Source: Dillenia suffruticosa
Taxonomy: Eukaryota; Streptophyta; Magnoliopsida; Dilleniales; Dilleniaceae
Direction: 5' to 3'
DNA: 64,000 bases
NCBI GenBank assembly: GCA_033439265.1
Contig: JAVTVX010000012.1
Span: forward strand, 547,001-611,000
Program-made: the position numbers and the translations under genes
The notes under the pieces: model-generated
What the model saw: only the letters and a program-made list of their open reading frames with translations
Told to the model about the DNA's origin: nothing
The model's database searches: none
Shown: positions 22,101-37,200 of the stretch, piece by piece
Layout: each line of letters begins with the position of its first letter
Numbering within the stretch: the stretch's first letter is position 1

Positions 22101-23694
22101 CTTATTCTGATTTGTGATGCAGGCTGCCAATGACTGTGATCTGGAACCAGTTGCTTATGAGTTTTTTACCCAGGCTTATATACTGTATGAAGAAGAAATT
22201 GCGGTAATTTGCATGCTGATTTTTATATCCTTTTATATCTTCTGAGAGATGTGAAGAAATAAGCTTATTGCCTCTCTCTTGCCTTGATATGATACTTTCA
22301 GGATTCAAAAGCACAAATTACAGCACTGCATCTAATAATAGGAACTCTCCAGAGAATGCATGTCTTTGGTGTTGAGAACAGGGATACTTTAACACACAAG
22401 GCAACAGGGGTATAAACCGTTGACATTTTATTGAGGATAAAACCATTTTAACCTGTTTCTGACAAAACCTTATACAATGAATCTCCTTTTGCTAGTACTC
22501 CGCAAAGCTTTTGAAGAAACCCGATCAGTGCAGAGCTGTTTATTCTTGCTCCCATCTCTTCTGGAATGATGAACAAGATAGCATGAAGGATGGTGAAAGG
22601 TGCATTCCCATGCGCATGGATTGTGTTTATGGCTGTTCTTACAACAACAACCTGAGCCTTAATCCTAATATTTGTGGTTGGCTATTTGAGAGACAAATTT
22701 GGTTTATGGCCGTTCTTATAGTTATGAAATTGATGAATTGATAAATAGATTTTCTTCAAGCATAAATCAAAAGAAAAACTTTTAAGACCTATGATTTGTG
22801 AAACTTAAGTACATAGGGCATCAATCAAGTTCTCAATGCATGAAATAGCCAAATTTGTTTAATTCTGGGATAAGCTGCTGTTCTGTATTAATCCTAGAGG
22901 CTACATGTCTATTGTGTTGTTATACTTGGTCTAGCGGTGATTTAAAACCTCTCTGTTTTGGCACTTGGTTTACAAATCAGCATTGATTTCTGCCTGGTTT
23001 CTTTAAATTTTTCATTCATAGTAATTCGATCTTTTCTTCATCATTTCTGAATCTTTATGCAGGGTTTTGCTTTGCTTAAAGCGTGCTTTAAGAATAGCAA
23101 ATGCTGCTCAACATATGTCCCATGCAACACGAGGTGGCAGTGGATCAGTTGTGCTATTTATTGAAATCCTGAACAAGTAAGTGGCTTCAACCCACCTACA
23201 GTTTACCAATGAATTGCTCGCTCTTTTGGACTTTCTGCCGGTATCTTCTTTAACTGGAAAATGTGGAATGGACAATTCAACTTAGCTCATGTGTCCCAAA
23301 CAAGTTTAATCAGCTACATTTCTTTTGCTGCTACCTACGTGGAGGCAATGACTTGTCTGGATTTGGACCTGCTTTTAAAATAATAAAAAAAAAAAAGTGC
23401 CCGGGGGGGGGGGGGGGGGAACAATAGTATAGAAATCGACACGCTGGAGCATCAAATTGTTTTACCTTTTTTTTTCATTGCAGGTACCTATATTTCTTTG
23501 AGAAGGGCAATCCACAGGTGAATGTTGATGCAGTCCAAAGCCTGATTGAATTAATTACAACTGAGATGCAAAGTGAGAGTAGTGCCACAGATCCGGTTGC
23601 CAATGCCTTCTTTGCCAGCACACTAAGATACATTCAGTTCCAGAAACAAAAGGGTGGTACCCTGGGTGAGAAATATGAGGCCATTAAGGTGTAG
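14363..23694 (+). CDS. VPS35: Vacuolar protein sorting-associated protein 35 (retromer core subunit)
   Basis: VPS35 is the scaffold of the retromer cargo-recognition trimer (VPS26-VPS29-VPS35), which recycles sorting receptors from endosomes and prevacuolar compartments. I join 22 exons: 14363-14458, 14559-14655, 14795-14918, 15402-15587, 16282-16369, 16578-16634, 16740-16829, 16933-17055, 17566-17640, 17709-17768, 18641-18757, 19231-19470, 19546-19608, 19869-19958, 20379-20468, 21505-21594, 21971-22039, 22123-22203, 22302-22409, 22496-22599, 23063-23176, 23484-23694. The sum gives 790 residues, the usual plant length. Family landmarks are [20 protein letters not shown] near the N-terminus, the VPS26-binding PRLYLL motif at about 104-109, [35 protein letters not shown] and [17 protein letters not shown]. 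The C-terminus is KYEAIKV. Two tandem ATGs open the frame (14363, 14366). Introns carry an antisense LINE fragment, a tiny SINE/RTE tail and a possible alternative terminal exon (17902-17940). Confidence 0.97.
16039..16129 (+). repeat. (GT)n microsatellite in VPS35 intron 4
   Basis: About 90 bp of nearly pure TG repeat with a few interruptions (TAT, GAGG, GGTG), between exons 4 and 5. On the plus strand it lies upstream of the acceptor at 16281. Confidence 0.9.
17902..17940 (+). other. Possible alternative terminal exon within VPS35 intron 10
   Basis: A good acceptor (TTGCCAG) precedes 13 codons, including the stop, that continue the frame from exon 10 ([12 protein letters not shown], then TAA). 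A 3'-UTR-like tract follows with repeated AATAAAA motifs at 18240-18268. Use of this exon would give a 344-residue protein carrying only the N-terminal half of VPS35. Homologous VPS35 proteins skip from exon 10 straight to VIEAQ, so full-length splicing is taken as the main form. Confidence 0.35.
18239..18270 (+). repeat. (AAAAT)n microsatellite in VPS35 intron 10
   Basis: Five to six copies of the pentamer AAAAT, containing overlapping AATAAA polyadenylation-like signals, downstream of the possible terminal exon. Confidence 0.85.
20877..21426 (-). mobile_element. Antisense LINE fragment (zf-RVT region) in VPS35 intron 15
   Basis: On the minus strand from 21426 the frame opens with [13 protein letters not shown], then [20 protein letters not shown] and DVC. 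This is the hallmark start of the zinc-binding reverse-transcriptase domain (zf-RVT) near the 3' end of plant L1-type LINEs. The frame runs to a stop at 21122. Sequence below it ends at a T-run (about 20877-20883 on the plus strand) that could be the reversed poly(A) tail. No target duplication was recognised. It is 5'-truncated and old. Confidence 0.75.
22625..22718 (-). mobile_element. Very short RTE-LINE/SINE-like tail insertion in VPS35 intron 20
   Basis: ACAACAACAACCTGAGCCTTAATCC is the reversed form of the (TTG)n-ended tail shared by plant RTE LINEs and related SINEs (canonical theme: CAACAAC..GCCTTA..GGTCGGCTA). Here it is followed by GTGGTTGGCTATTTGAGAG. The 60-bp body (22642-22701) is flanked by 17-bp copies of GTTTATGGCTGTTCTTA (22625-22641) and GTTTATGGCCGTTCTTA (22702-22718), one mismatch. 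It appears to be an extremely truncated retrotransposition event. Confidence 0.7.
23388..23419 (+). repeat. Poly(A) then 17-G homopolymer in VPS35 intron 21
   Basis: An A run (about 23385-23395) is followed by GTGCCC and 17 consecutive G residues (23403-23419). A G run of this length can form quadruplex structures and is prone to length error in sequencing. Confidence 0.85.
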
Positions 23695-24308
23695 CTCATG
23701 CAATGACCACACTCTCCAAGGTACATGTAAAATCAAACAATAGCTGCCACAAGTTTTTGATAGAGAGGCTTCAGGATTTGAGATCGGGATGTTTTCTCGA
23801 TGTTGAATCAGATTGCTATCGCAGCATTGTGACTAATGCATGATTTGTCTAGGTTAGTGTATGGCACTTCCATTGTGCGGGTATCACTTTGGTGCTGAGT
23901 ATTACTCTTAAATCAATTGAAATCTTGGTTTCAATTATAGAATTTGTATTCCGAGTCAAGCTTACGCATTCCTCCCTTGTTTTTTTTTTTTTTGAATACT
24001 TTTTAGAAGTTAATCCTAAGGATGGTGTCTCTCTCTTTTTATTTTTTTATCTGAAAATATTTTTCCTGTGGCTGAAAATAACAAAGAGAAGAGATGCCAT
24101 TGCCTTTTTTAGTAATACGTTTCTCATACCACAATATTCAATAAAAGATCGAAGGATTCTAACACCACGCCAACCATCTGACTTCCCTAATTGCTTTGCC
24201 CCAGTTAAATTCTAAATTGAAGATGCCATACGTACCCTTTTCGCTGGGGCTTTCCTAAACATGGTGCTTATTCATACCATGATGTTAAGACCTGTCTTCT
24301 GGATATGC
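23695..24308. other. VPS35 3' flank
   Basis: No gene. This stretch follows the VPS35 stop and probably holds its 3' untranslated region. It is T-rich between 23975 and 24070. Confidence 0.5.
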
Positions 24309-24855
24309 AACTCATGATTATCTTGCTAGTGCCGGTGGTCTCTTCAGAACCTCTAGAGGGGAATGGCTCCATGGTTTCTGGGCAAAAGTGGGCTCTTCGG
24401 TAAGTGATTGGGTGGAGTTGTGGGGTCTAAGGGAGGGGCTGAGGATAGCTAAAGGAAGAGAGTTTCTGCACCTAGAAGTAGAATGCGACTCCGTCAATGT
24501 GGTGTTGGCCGTGAATAGTGGTGTCGGCACTAACCACCCATGGAGAAACATAGTTTTCGACTACAAGATGCTGATGCAGGATCTAAATATCACAGGTATT
24601 TCTCATGTGTTCAGAGAAGCTAATAGTATTGTGGATAAGCTGGAAGAGTTAGGGAAAAGAGCCCTACCTGGGATCATGGAAGCCAGCTCTCCTCCCCCTG
24701 AAGTAGAGCCTCCCTCTCTTGAAGCTTGATGTGGAGGGAGTCTCTTGGACCAGGAGGAAAAAGTCTGCTTCCCCTCACGTCTGAGTTTTCGTCCCTGCTC
24801 TGTTTTGCTCTTGTTCCTCTGCCTGTCGTCTGTTGTTTTGCTTCTTTCCCTACAC

Positions 24856-24889
<34 letters not shown>

Positions 24890-24897
24890 ATGATTAT
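24309..24897 (+). mobile_element. 5'-truncated LINE tail with RNase H domain, poly(A) and 13-bp target duplication
   Basis: The frame from 24332 to 24729 encodes the C-terminal RNase H-like domain (RVT_3) of a plant LINE. Visible pieces are AGGLFRTSRGEWLHGF, ELWGLREGLRIAK, LEVECDSVNVV and the ending ISHVFREANSIVDKLEELG, then a stop at 24727-24729. A non-coding tail follows, ending in about 30 A residues (24857-24886). The 13-bp sequence AACTCATGATTAT stands at 24309-24321 and again at 24885-24897, so both insertion ends are defined. The domain frame is unbroken, which suggests the copy is relatively young. Confidence 0.93.
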
Positions 24898-25026
24898 TTT
24901 ATATGGGCTTGGCCGGACTCGGGCATGCGGTGCCTTAGCCCCAGCCTTGTCGTAATTCTGATGGGCCCAGAGATTATGCAACGGTCCGGGCCTGGACCTT
25001 CTGGGCCGGGTCAACAACCTCTTGTT

Positions 25027-25110
25027 TTTTTGGTTACACTTGGATTTGAACCCAATATCATTGGCTTAGGAAAGGGAGTTGTGACTACTAAACTGTTCCT
25101 TTGGAGACCA
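25027..25110 (-). repeat. Short tRNA-related SINE-like repeat
   Basis: On the minus strand it carries GGTTCAAATCC (25052-25042), an exact RNA polymerase III box B sequence, preceded by AGTTTAGTAGTCACAACTC and ended by an A-rich tail. Similar layouts recur at about 51877-51960, 52998-53062 and 61866-61935. Confidence 0.5.
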
Positions 25111-25189
25111 TGTCAACAACCTCTAACTATTGATTGAGGCCTTAGATTTCTAGAAACATGGTTTGAAAAACCGTAAGTATAGTGGTTGG

Positions 25190-25322
25190 ATACTGGACTT
25201 GAGTTTTGGGTATGAAAAAATAGACATTCGAAAAATTAACTCTTAAAATGGGTCTTACAACACTCGGATCGGATTTAGTCGGGTTAATTCGGATACTGGT
25301 CGGTGGTAGACACACCTAAAAA
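25190..25322 (+). repeat. SINE-like dispersed repeat, plus orientation
   Basis: It contains TCTTACAACACTCGGATCGG, then TTAGTCGGGTTAATTCGGAT and GGTCGGTGGTAGACAC, ending in an A run. Close variants of this 3' module occur at 45536-45605 and, reversed, at 52333-52545. Confidence 0.45.
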
Positions 25323-25493
25323 AAAAATTGTAACTAGGAAAATTACCAGCCATTTATTCTGAGCAAAAAGTCACATTCCATGGTGCAACTCAAATGTACT
25401 GTTTGCGTAGTGTAGGAGGTTTATCTTATACATGGCTGAGACAAAAACATTCATATTTTCGTCGGAGGAGTTGAGTTTTGAGGTTTGTCCTCA

Positions 25494-25640
<147 letters not shown>

Positions 25641-25825
25641 CTACACCATTCATTTTTAAATCTCTTTTAAGGCATGCATGCATTACTATAACCAGTGAAA
25701 TTTAGAAAGAAACATCTCCAAAGAGACAATCTAATGGTATAAATTCTCTCCTATAATTTGATAATTTCATATTCAAATTTTTGTACAACTAAAAAAAGAA
25801 ATTTAAGAAGAAACATCACACCTTA

Positions 25826-25936
<111 letters not shown>

Positions 25937-27103
25937 TCAAAATGGAACTTGACCTTTCTTTTTTTTTTTTTATATTATATCAATCGATATTTAAAATCAT
26001 ATTTTCAGAACTTACAGTGATCGGGAATTATCCTCTTAGTGTAATTTTTTTTATATCCAAATTATAAATTAAATTTTAAAATTTAATTAAAAAATTTAGT
26101 ATCATATTTTATTAAACTAAATATGCATAGGTAACTTGCCCTTTCAATAGACCCACGAGGCACAATAACGAGGGGGACAAAATTAGATTGTTGGATTGGG
26201 TCCCTTTATTCACATTTGATTTTGAAAAAGGGGGTCATTTTTTTTTTATTTTTGAAACCACCCAACTCCTCTCACGTCTCTCGTCTCTCTCTCTCTCTCA
26301 AGTTAACTCCCCAAAAAGGAAACTTCCCATTTTTTTTTAAACAGTGACGGGAACAAAAGAGAAAAAAAAAAGGCATGAAGCTATTTTTGGGGTAAGAGAG
26401 AATAAGAAAGAAAATAAGTGGGGTCCTCTCACATTTTGAAAAAGAGAGAAATATGGGTCGAAGAAAATTTGATCATTTTTTTTTTAATTTCTATTATCGA
26501 TATCTAGATTTTATTCGATTAATTCGATTCAATAAAAAATGATCTAATTTTATGATATCTTTTTGATCTAGAATATCTAACCATAAAAAAGAGATAAATG
26601 ATTATAACCCTACTTGAATCTTGAAGTTTTTTACATAAAAAATTATTTATCGATTTATTTTAAAATTTTCATAGATAATTTTTATATTGGGTCAAAGTTC
26701 AATTTTAACCGAGGGGAAAATTTCTTTAATGTAAAAAAGATGAGGCAAGAGTTATAATTTTTATGCAATAAACTATATTTGAAATTATAATTTTTTTAAA
26801 TTATAATATATATTATATAATATTTTTCTTAAAATTTTAATACCGGTAGCTGCTTTCTCCCGTCTCCCTTCGCTGAGGGTGATTTTAGGGAAGGCTGATA
26901 AGTCCTTTTGCTGCTTACCTTGGGAGGTTTGAAAGGGTAGTCAGGAGGCAAATGAATACCAATGGCTTGTTGGTGCACTCTCTTAATCTAACACTACCGA
27001 TTTAACTCGTGACTTGAGTATGAAATCAACTAACTATGAAGAGACCCACTAAGTCAAAGGAAAAAAAAAAAAAAAGAAACTAAATAGATGCTACAAAAAT
27101 TCA

Positions 27104-27268
<165 letters not shown>

Positions 27269-27424
27269 TCAAATCCTTGAGCTCTTTGAGAATACTTTTT
27301 GATGCAATTCCTTGCAGTTTGGTCTTGACTCGCACAAATCGAGATTGCTTGGCAATATCTTTAGATGTCTATCATGGAGATGTGATCTTGCGCCATTTCC
27401 TTTGCCTAAGCCTCGAGACGGTTA

Positions 27425-27600
27425 TTATTATTATTTATAATCGATATATATTTTAAATTATATTTTAATTAAGTTGATTCGAATATTATCAAATTTAATT
27501 TAAAGGAGAATTTCATAATTTTATTTTTTTATTTTCAAATATTAAATTTTAGATTTTATTAAAAAATTTAATATATTTATTCACTATACATAGATAATTC
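27425..27600 (-). repeat. SINE-like dispersed repeat, AT-worn copy
   Basis: The plus strand reads ATAATCGATATATATTTTAA, then GTTGATTCGAATATTATCAA and AAATTTAATTTAAAG, followed by an AT-rich middle and TTTATTCACTATACATAG. The same order of landmarks is found at 33170-33345, 25975-26125, 62988-63145 and 63540-63690. Confidence 0.5.
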
Positions 27601-28166
27601 GATTTAATCGTAAGAGTTACAGGGTTACATAAGCCAAAAAGAGGCGCTCTTCTTATTAGATGTGAGAGAGGGAAGGAGAGAGAGAGAGAGTAAATCTTTA
27701 AAATCTATTTAGGTCCGTGGCTTGGTTGCATTCTTCTGGCATCTATACTCCCCCACTACCACTACTCTAGAAAGAACCCTCTCTCTCTCTCTCTCTCTCT
27801 CTTTCTCCCCCTCCCCATTTATACAATGCTACCCTAATGATAAAAATATCCTCATTGAAATTTGCCTAAAGAAGCCATTTTAATTGTTTGGATTAGAAAA
27901 TTTGGTGCTCTACTTTTAGGTTCAACCTTTAAAGATAAATATTCAAGATCTCAATACAAGGGATGGCAACATAAATTCCTCCGGGCAGGCACTTTCAAAA
28001 CTTTGACAACCTCAAAAAATGAGAGGTCGAATTGTAAGGAAATGAGAAGACCCTTTTCAGATTTTTTTTTTTTTTTAGTTTTTATTTTTCATTTTTTAAG
28101 CAGGTATCTTAAGGGGGATTATCAATTCCAACCATCAACGGAGCGCTTAGCCCAAAAATTTGGAAG

Positions 28167-28480
28167 ATGGGACACCCTACACTAACTTACGCTACATGTC
28201 TCTCTCTCCATAACCATAACTCCTTTCTTCCAAACCCCCCCCCCCTTCCTTTTCAAGGAATTTGGACTCAACAGGTCAAAAAAGCACTGGCCTTTTCTAT
28301 ACTTTAAAAACTTTTTTGACAATATGGGACACCTTACCCTCCTTAACATTGCATCTCTCTTTTTCTCTCCATATCCCCACTTTCTTCCAACCCCGACCCC
28401 TCCAATTCAAAGAATTTTGACTCAACTGGTCAAAAAAGCACGGGCCTCTTCAAAATTTTACAAGCTATTTTGACTAGATC
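28167..28480. repeat. Divergent tandem duplication, 157-bp period
   Basis: Two consecutive units begin ATGGGACACC at 28167 and ATGGGACACC at 28324. Both continue with a CT-rich tract, CTTTCTTCCAA, a C-rich tract, then GACTCAAC(A/T)GGTCAAAAAAGC and a GGCC phrase. The copies differ at many sites, so the duplication is old. Confidence 0.75.
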
Positions 28481-28959
28481 TGATGATTACGCTTGGCGTA
28501 AGACTAGGAGAACTTATTAAATGCAGCACGAGATAAGCAATACCACGATATCCAACAATGGGGAGACAATCAAGGGAAGAAAATTAAGAGCAACGGTCAG
28601 AATAAACCCTAAGAGAATTTAAAATGTAATTGCACCGCTGATTACCATAATTGGGGAAATCAACTACTGGTCTGTTAATACAATAAAACCAATCAAGACA
28701 GGGAAGAAGGTGGCAAACATGCAATATGACCCCTACTACTTAATAGAGATCACAACAATTATCAAAAACAAAAGCAATAACAAACCACCCAACAATGCAA
28801 TTTACGGCATATCCCTGACCGACTGTTGAGACTTTTTATATATACCAGCGGCTGCTGCTGCCCTTGGAGAAACGAAAGTGATTTTGAGGAAAAAGAAAGA
28901 GAATTGTGGTTGGAATTGTGTGGCTTGGAGAGAGATTTTCATATCTTGCTTTTGTCTGA

Positions 28960-34292
<5,333 letters not shown>

Positions 34293-37200
34293 ATGTCTTT
34301 ACAGACCCACATGTTATTTCTGATTATTGTTCTCTTTCTCTTCGCTTCTTCAGCTCTCTCTCAGGATGAGAAAAAGGAAAAGGGGGTAACATATGACGGC
34401 CGATCATTGATCATCAATGGAAAAAGAGAGCTTCTCTTTTCTGGCTCTGTTCATTATCCTCGCGCTACCCCGGAGGTTCTAAAAATTTTTTTAAAAAATT
34501 TTTGTCAAGCCAGAACCAAATTATTTATCATTAAATTTGTTTCGATTCATATTTTTGGTGATTTCATTTGATGGGTTTCTTTTTTTATTATTATTTTTTT
34601 AAGATGTGGCAAGGTATTTTCGACGAGGCTAAGGAAGGAGGAATTAATGTTATTCAGACTTACGTTTTCTGGAACGTACATGAACCTGTGCAGGGTCAGG
34701 TAATATTACTAAACAAGCGACAGACTAAATATACTGAAATCTGCTTATCGATACCAACACCTGGACCCCAATTCGTCCAATGGAAGAGTTTTACCCCTTT
34801 TAAGTCAATTTGTTTCAAACAAGATTTAATCGAACTCAACGTATTTATGAAATGTGATTTCAAAAAAAAAAAGAACTCTACTCATGGATCCTTACAAAAT
34901 TTTATTGCAGTATAATTTTGAAGGAAATTATGATTTGGTGAAATTCATAAAGATGATCGGTGACAGTGGGTTGTATGCGACTCTGAGACTTGGACCTTTC
35001 ATCCAAGCTGAATGGAACTATGGGTACACATCGGCTATCTTCTCCTTCATTCTGAAATTGAAGTCAACAAAATTTGCTAATACGAGACTAAATTTTAAGT
35101 ATTTTTTTCTTTTTATTAATCATTTGGACAGTGGACTTCCAATTTGGTTGAGAGATGTTCCAAATATTACATTTAGAACTAATAATGAGCCGTTTAAGGT
35201 AATTTTGGTTTCTTTAAGGTTTACAAAACTGTGTCTACTTGGTACCTGCAGATGATGTTGTTTGATGTGTTTCATTATTTTATCAGTATCACATGGAAAA
35301 ATTCGTCAAAATGATCATAGACAAAATGAAGGAAGCAAAGCTATTTGCACCTCAAGGCGGTCCCATTATTTTAGCACAGGTTCGTTCTTTCTAAAGTGGA
35401 CCGTTAAGTAAGATTTGATTTATCTAGTTTTGGTATCATTCATTTCATGTTAAAATGTAATTTTCTGCAAATTTTAAATTTCTTTACAGATTGAGAACGA
35501 ATACAATACTATACAACCTGCCTTTGAAGCAGAAGGAAGCAAGTATATTCAATGGGCAGGAAAAATGGCGGCTGGGCTCAATGCTGGTGTTCCATGGATG
35601 ATGTGCAAGCAAACGGATGCTCCAGATCCTGTGGTTCGTGGATCAGTTTTCTTTTTTCTTCTTTTTTTCTCAAATTGTTCTACAGTTTTATTGATTAGAA
35701 AAATTGAAAGATTTAAGAACTGCAGATTAATGCTTGCAATGGGAGGCATTGTGGGGATTCATTTGCTGGCCCCAACAAACCATACAAGCCGTCTCTATGG
35801 ACTGAGAATTGGACTGCTCAGTATGAGTCATTCAAATGTTTTCTTTTTTGTCAGTATTAAGGATACCAAGAACATTTCAATCATCTTATTTTTCATGTTT
35901 GTAACAGGTTCAGAGTGTTCGGTGATCCACCGTCGCAAAGGTCTGCAGAAGATCTTGCATTCTCTACTGCTCGTTTCTTCTCTAAGGATGGCAGTCTTGC
36001 AAACTATTACATGGTGAAGACTTGCACTAAATTAAAATGAGATACAGATTCGTTAAGGGGTTTTTCAACCACTTTTGTGGGTGTATTTATATCAATCCAA
36101 TAGCCGCCGATCTCCATGTTGATGATGAAAGTTGACCGTTTTTCTTTTCCTATCTGCAGTATTTTGGGGGGACAAATTTTGGAAGGACAGCGGCAGCATT
36201 TGTAACGACTCGCTACTATGACGAAGCTCCACTAGATGAATACGGTACAAACCTAAGTCCTAAAAAAATGCAGAAATAAAATTAAAAATTATATTAGAGG
36301 CGGCAAAATATAAAATACAGTTGAAATTATAACTTCAGAGGGTATAGGAATAAAATTCAAGGAGGGCGGCTGATGCCCTTGCATCCCCATTCTTTCACCC
36401 CTGAAGAAATGTGACAGAACATTTGCTTTCCAATGTCTTATGTTGCTGTCATATGTTTTTTGTTTAAGGACTACGCAGGGAGCCTAAATGGGGACATCTG
36501 CGCGATCTGCACACTGCACTAAAGTTAAGTAAGAAAGCGCTACTATGGGGAAGTGCCTCTGTCCAATTACTTGGCAAAGGCTTGGAGGTAAGAGAATAAA
36601 AACCAATGGTCATACAACACAAAATTTGAAACGCTTTAATGGTATCTTTTCTGATCATTGCAGGCTCGGGTCTATGAAAAACCCGGAAGTAATATCTGCG
36701 CTGCTTTCTTATGCAACAACAATAGTCGAGTTGCCGCAACTGTGACTTTTAGAGGTTCTGAATACTATCTGCCACGGCATTCTATTAGCATCCTTCCAGA
36801 CTGCAAGACTGTTGTATACAACACTCAAACGGTAGCCATTGAAATAAAAAAATTCCTTGGTCTTTTTGTCACGATCCACTACGATTAAGTGAAAAAAAAA
36901 GAACCTTATCTGTTAACCGTTCGATATGTTTAGACCTAAGACACGGGATTTTGTTCACTCGCAGGTAGTTGCTCAGCATAATGTGCGAACCTATCACAGA
37001 TCAAAGAAAGCAAACAAGAATTTCCGGTGGCAAATGGCCCAGGAAAAAGTTCCAACTTACGGAGATACTCCGGACAGACAGAAGAGGCCACAAGAACTCA
37101 TATTCATGACTAAGGATACTTCGGACTACTTGTGGTACACCACTAGGTAAGCGGGGAAAGGAGGAAAATAAATTTTTTTTGAATTTTTCAATTCGTATTC

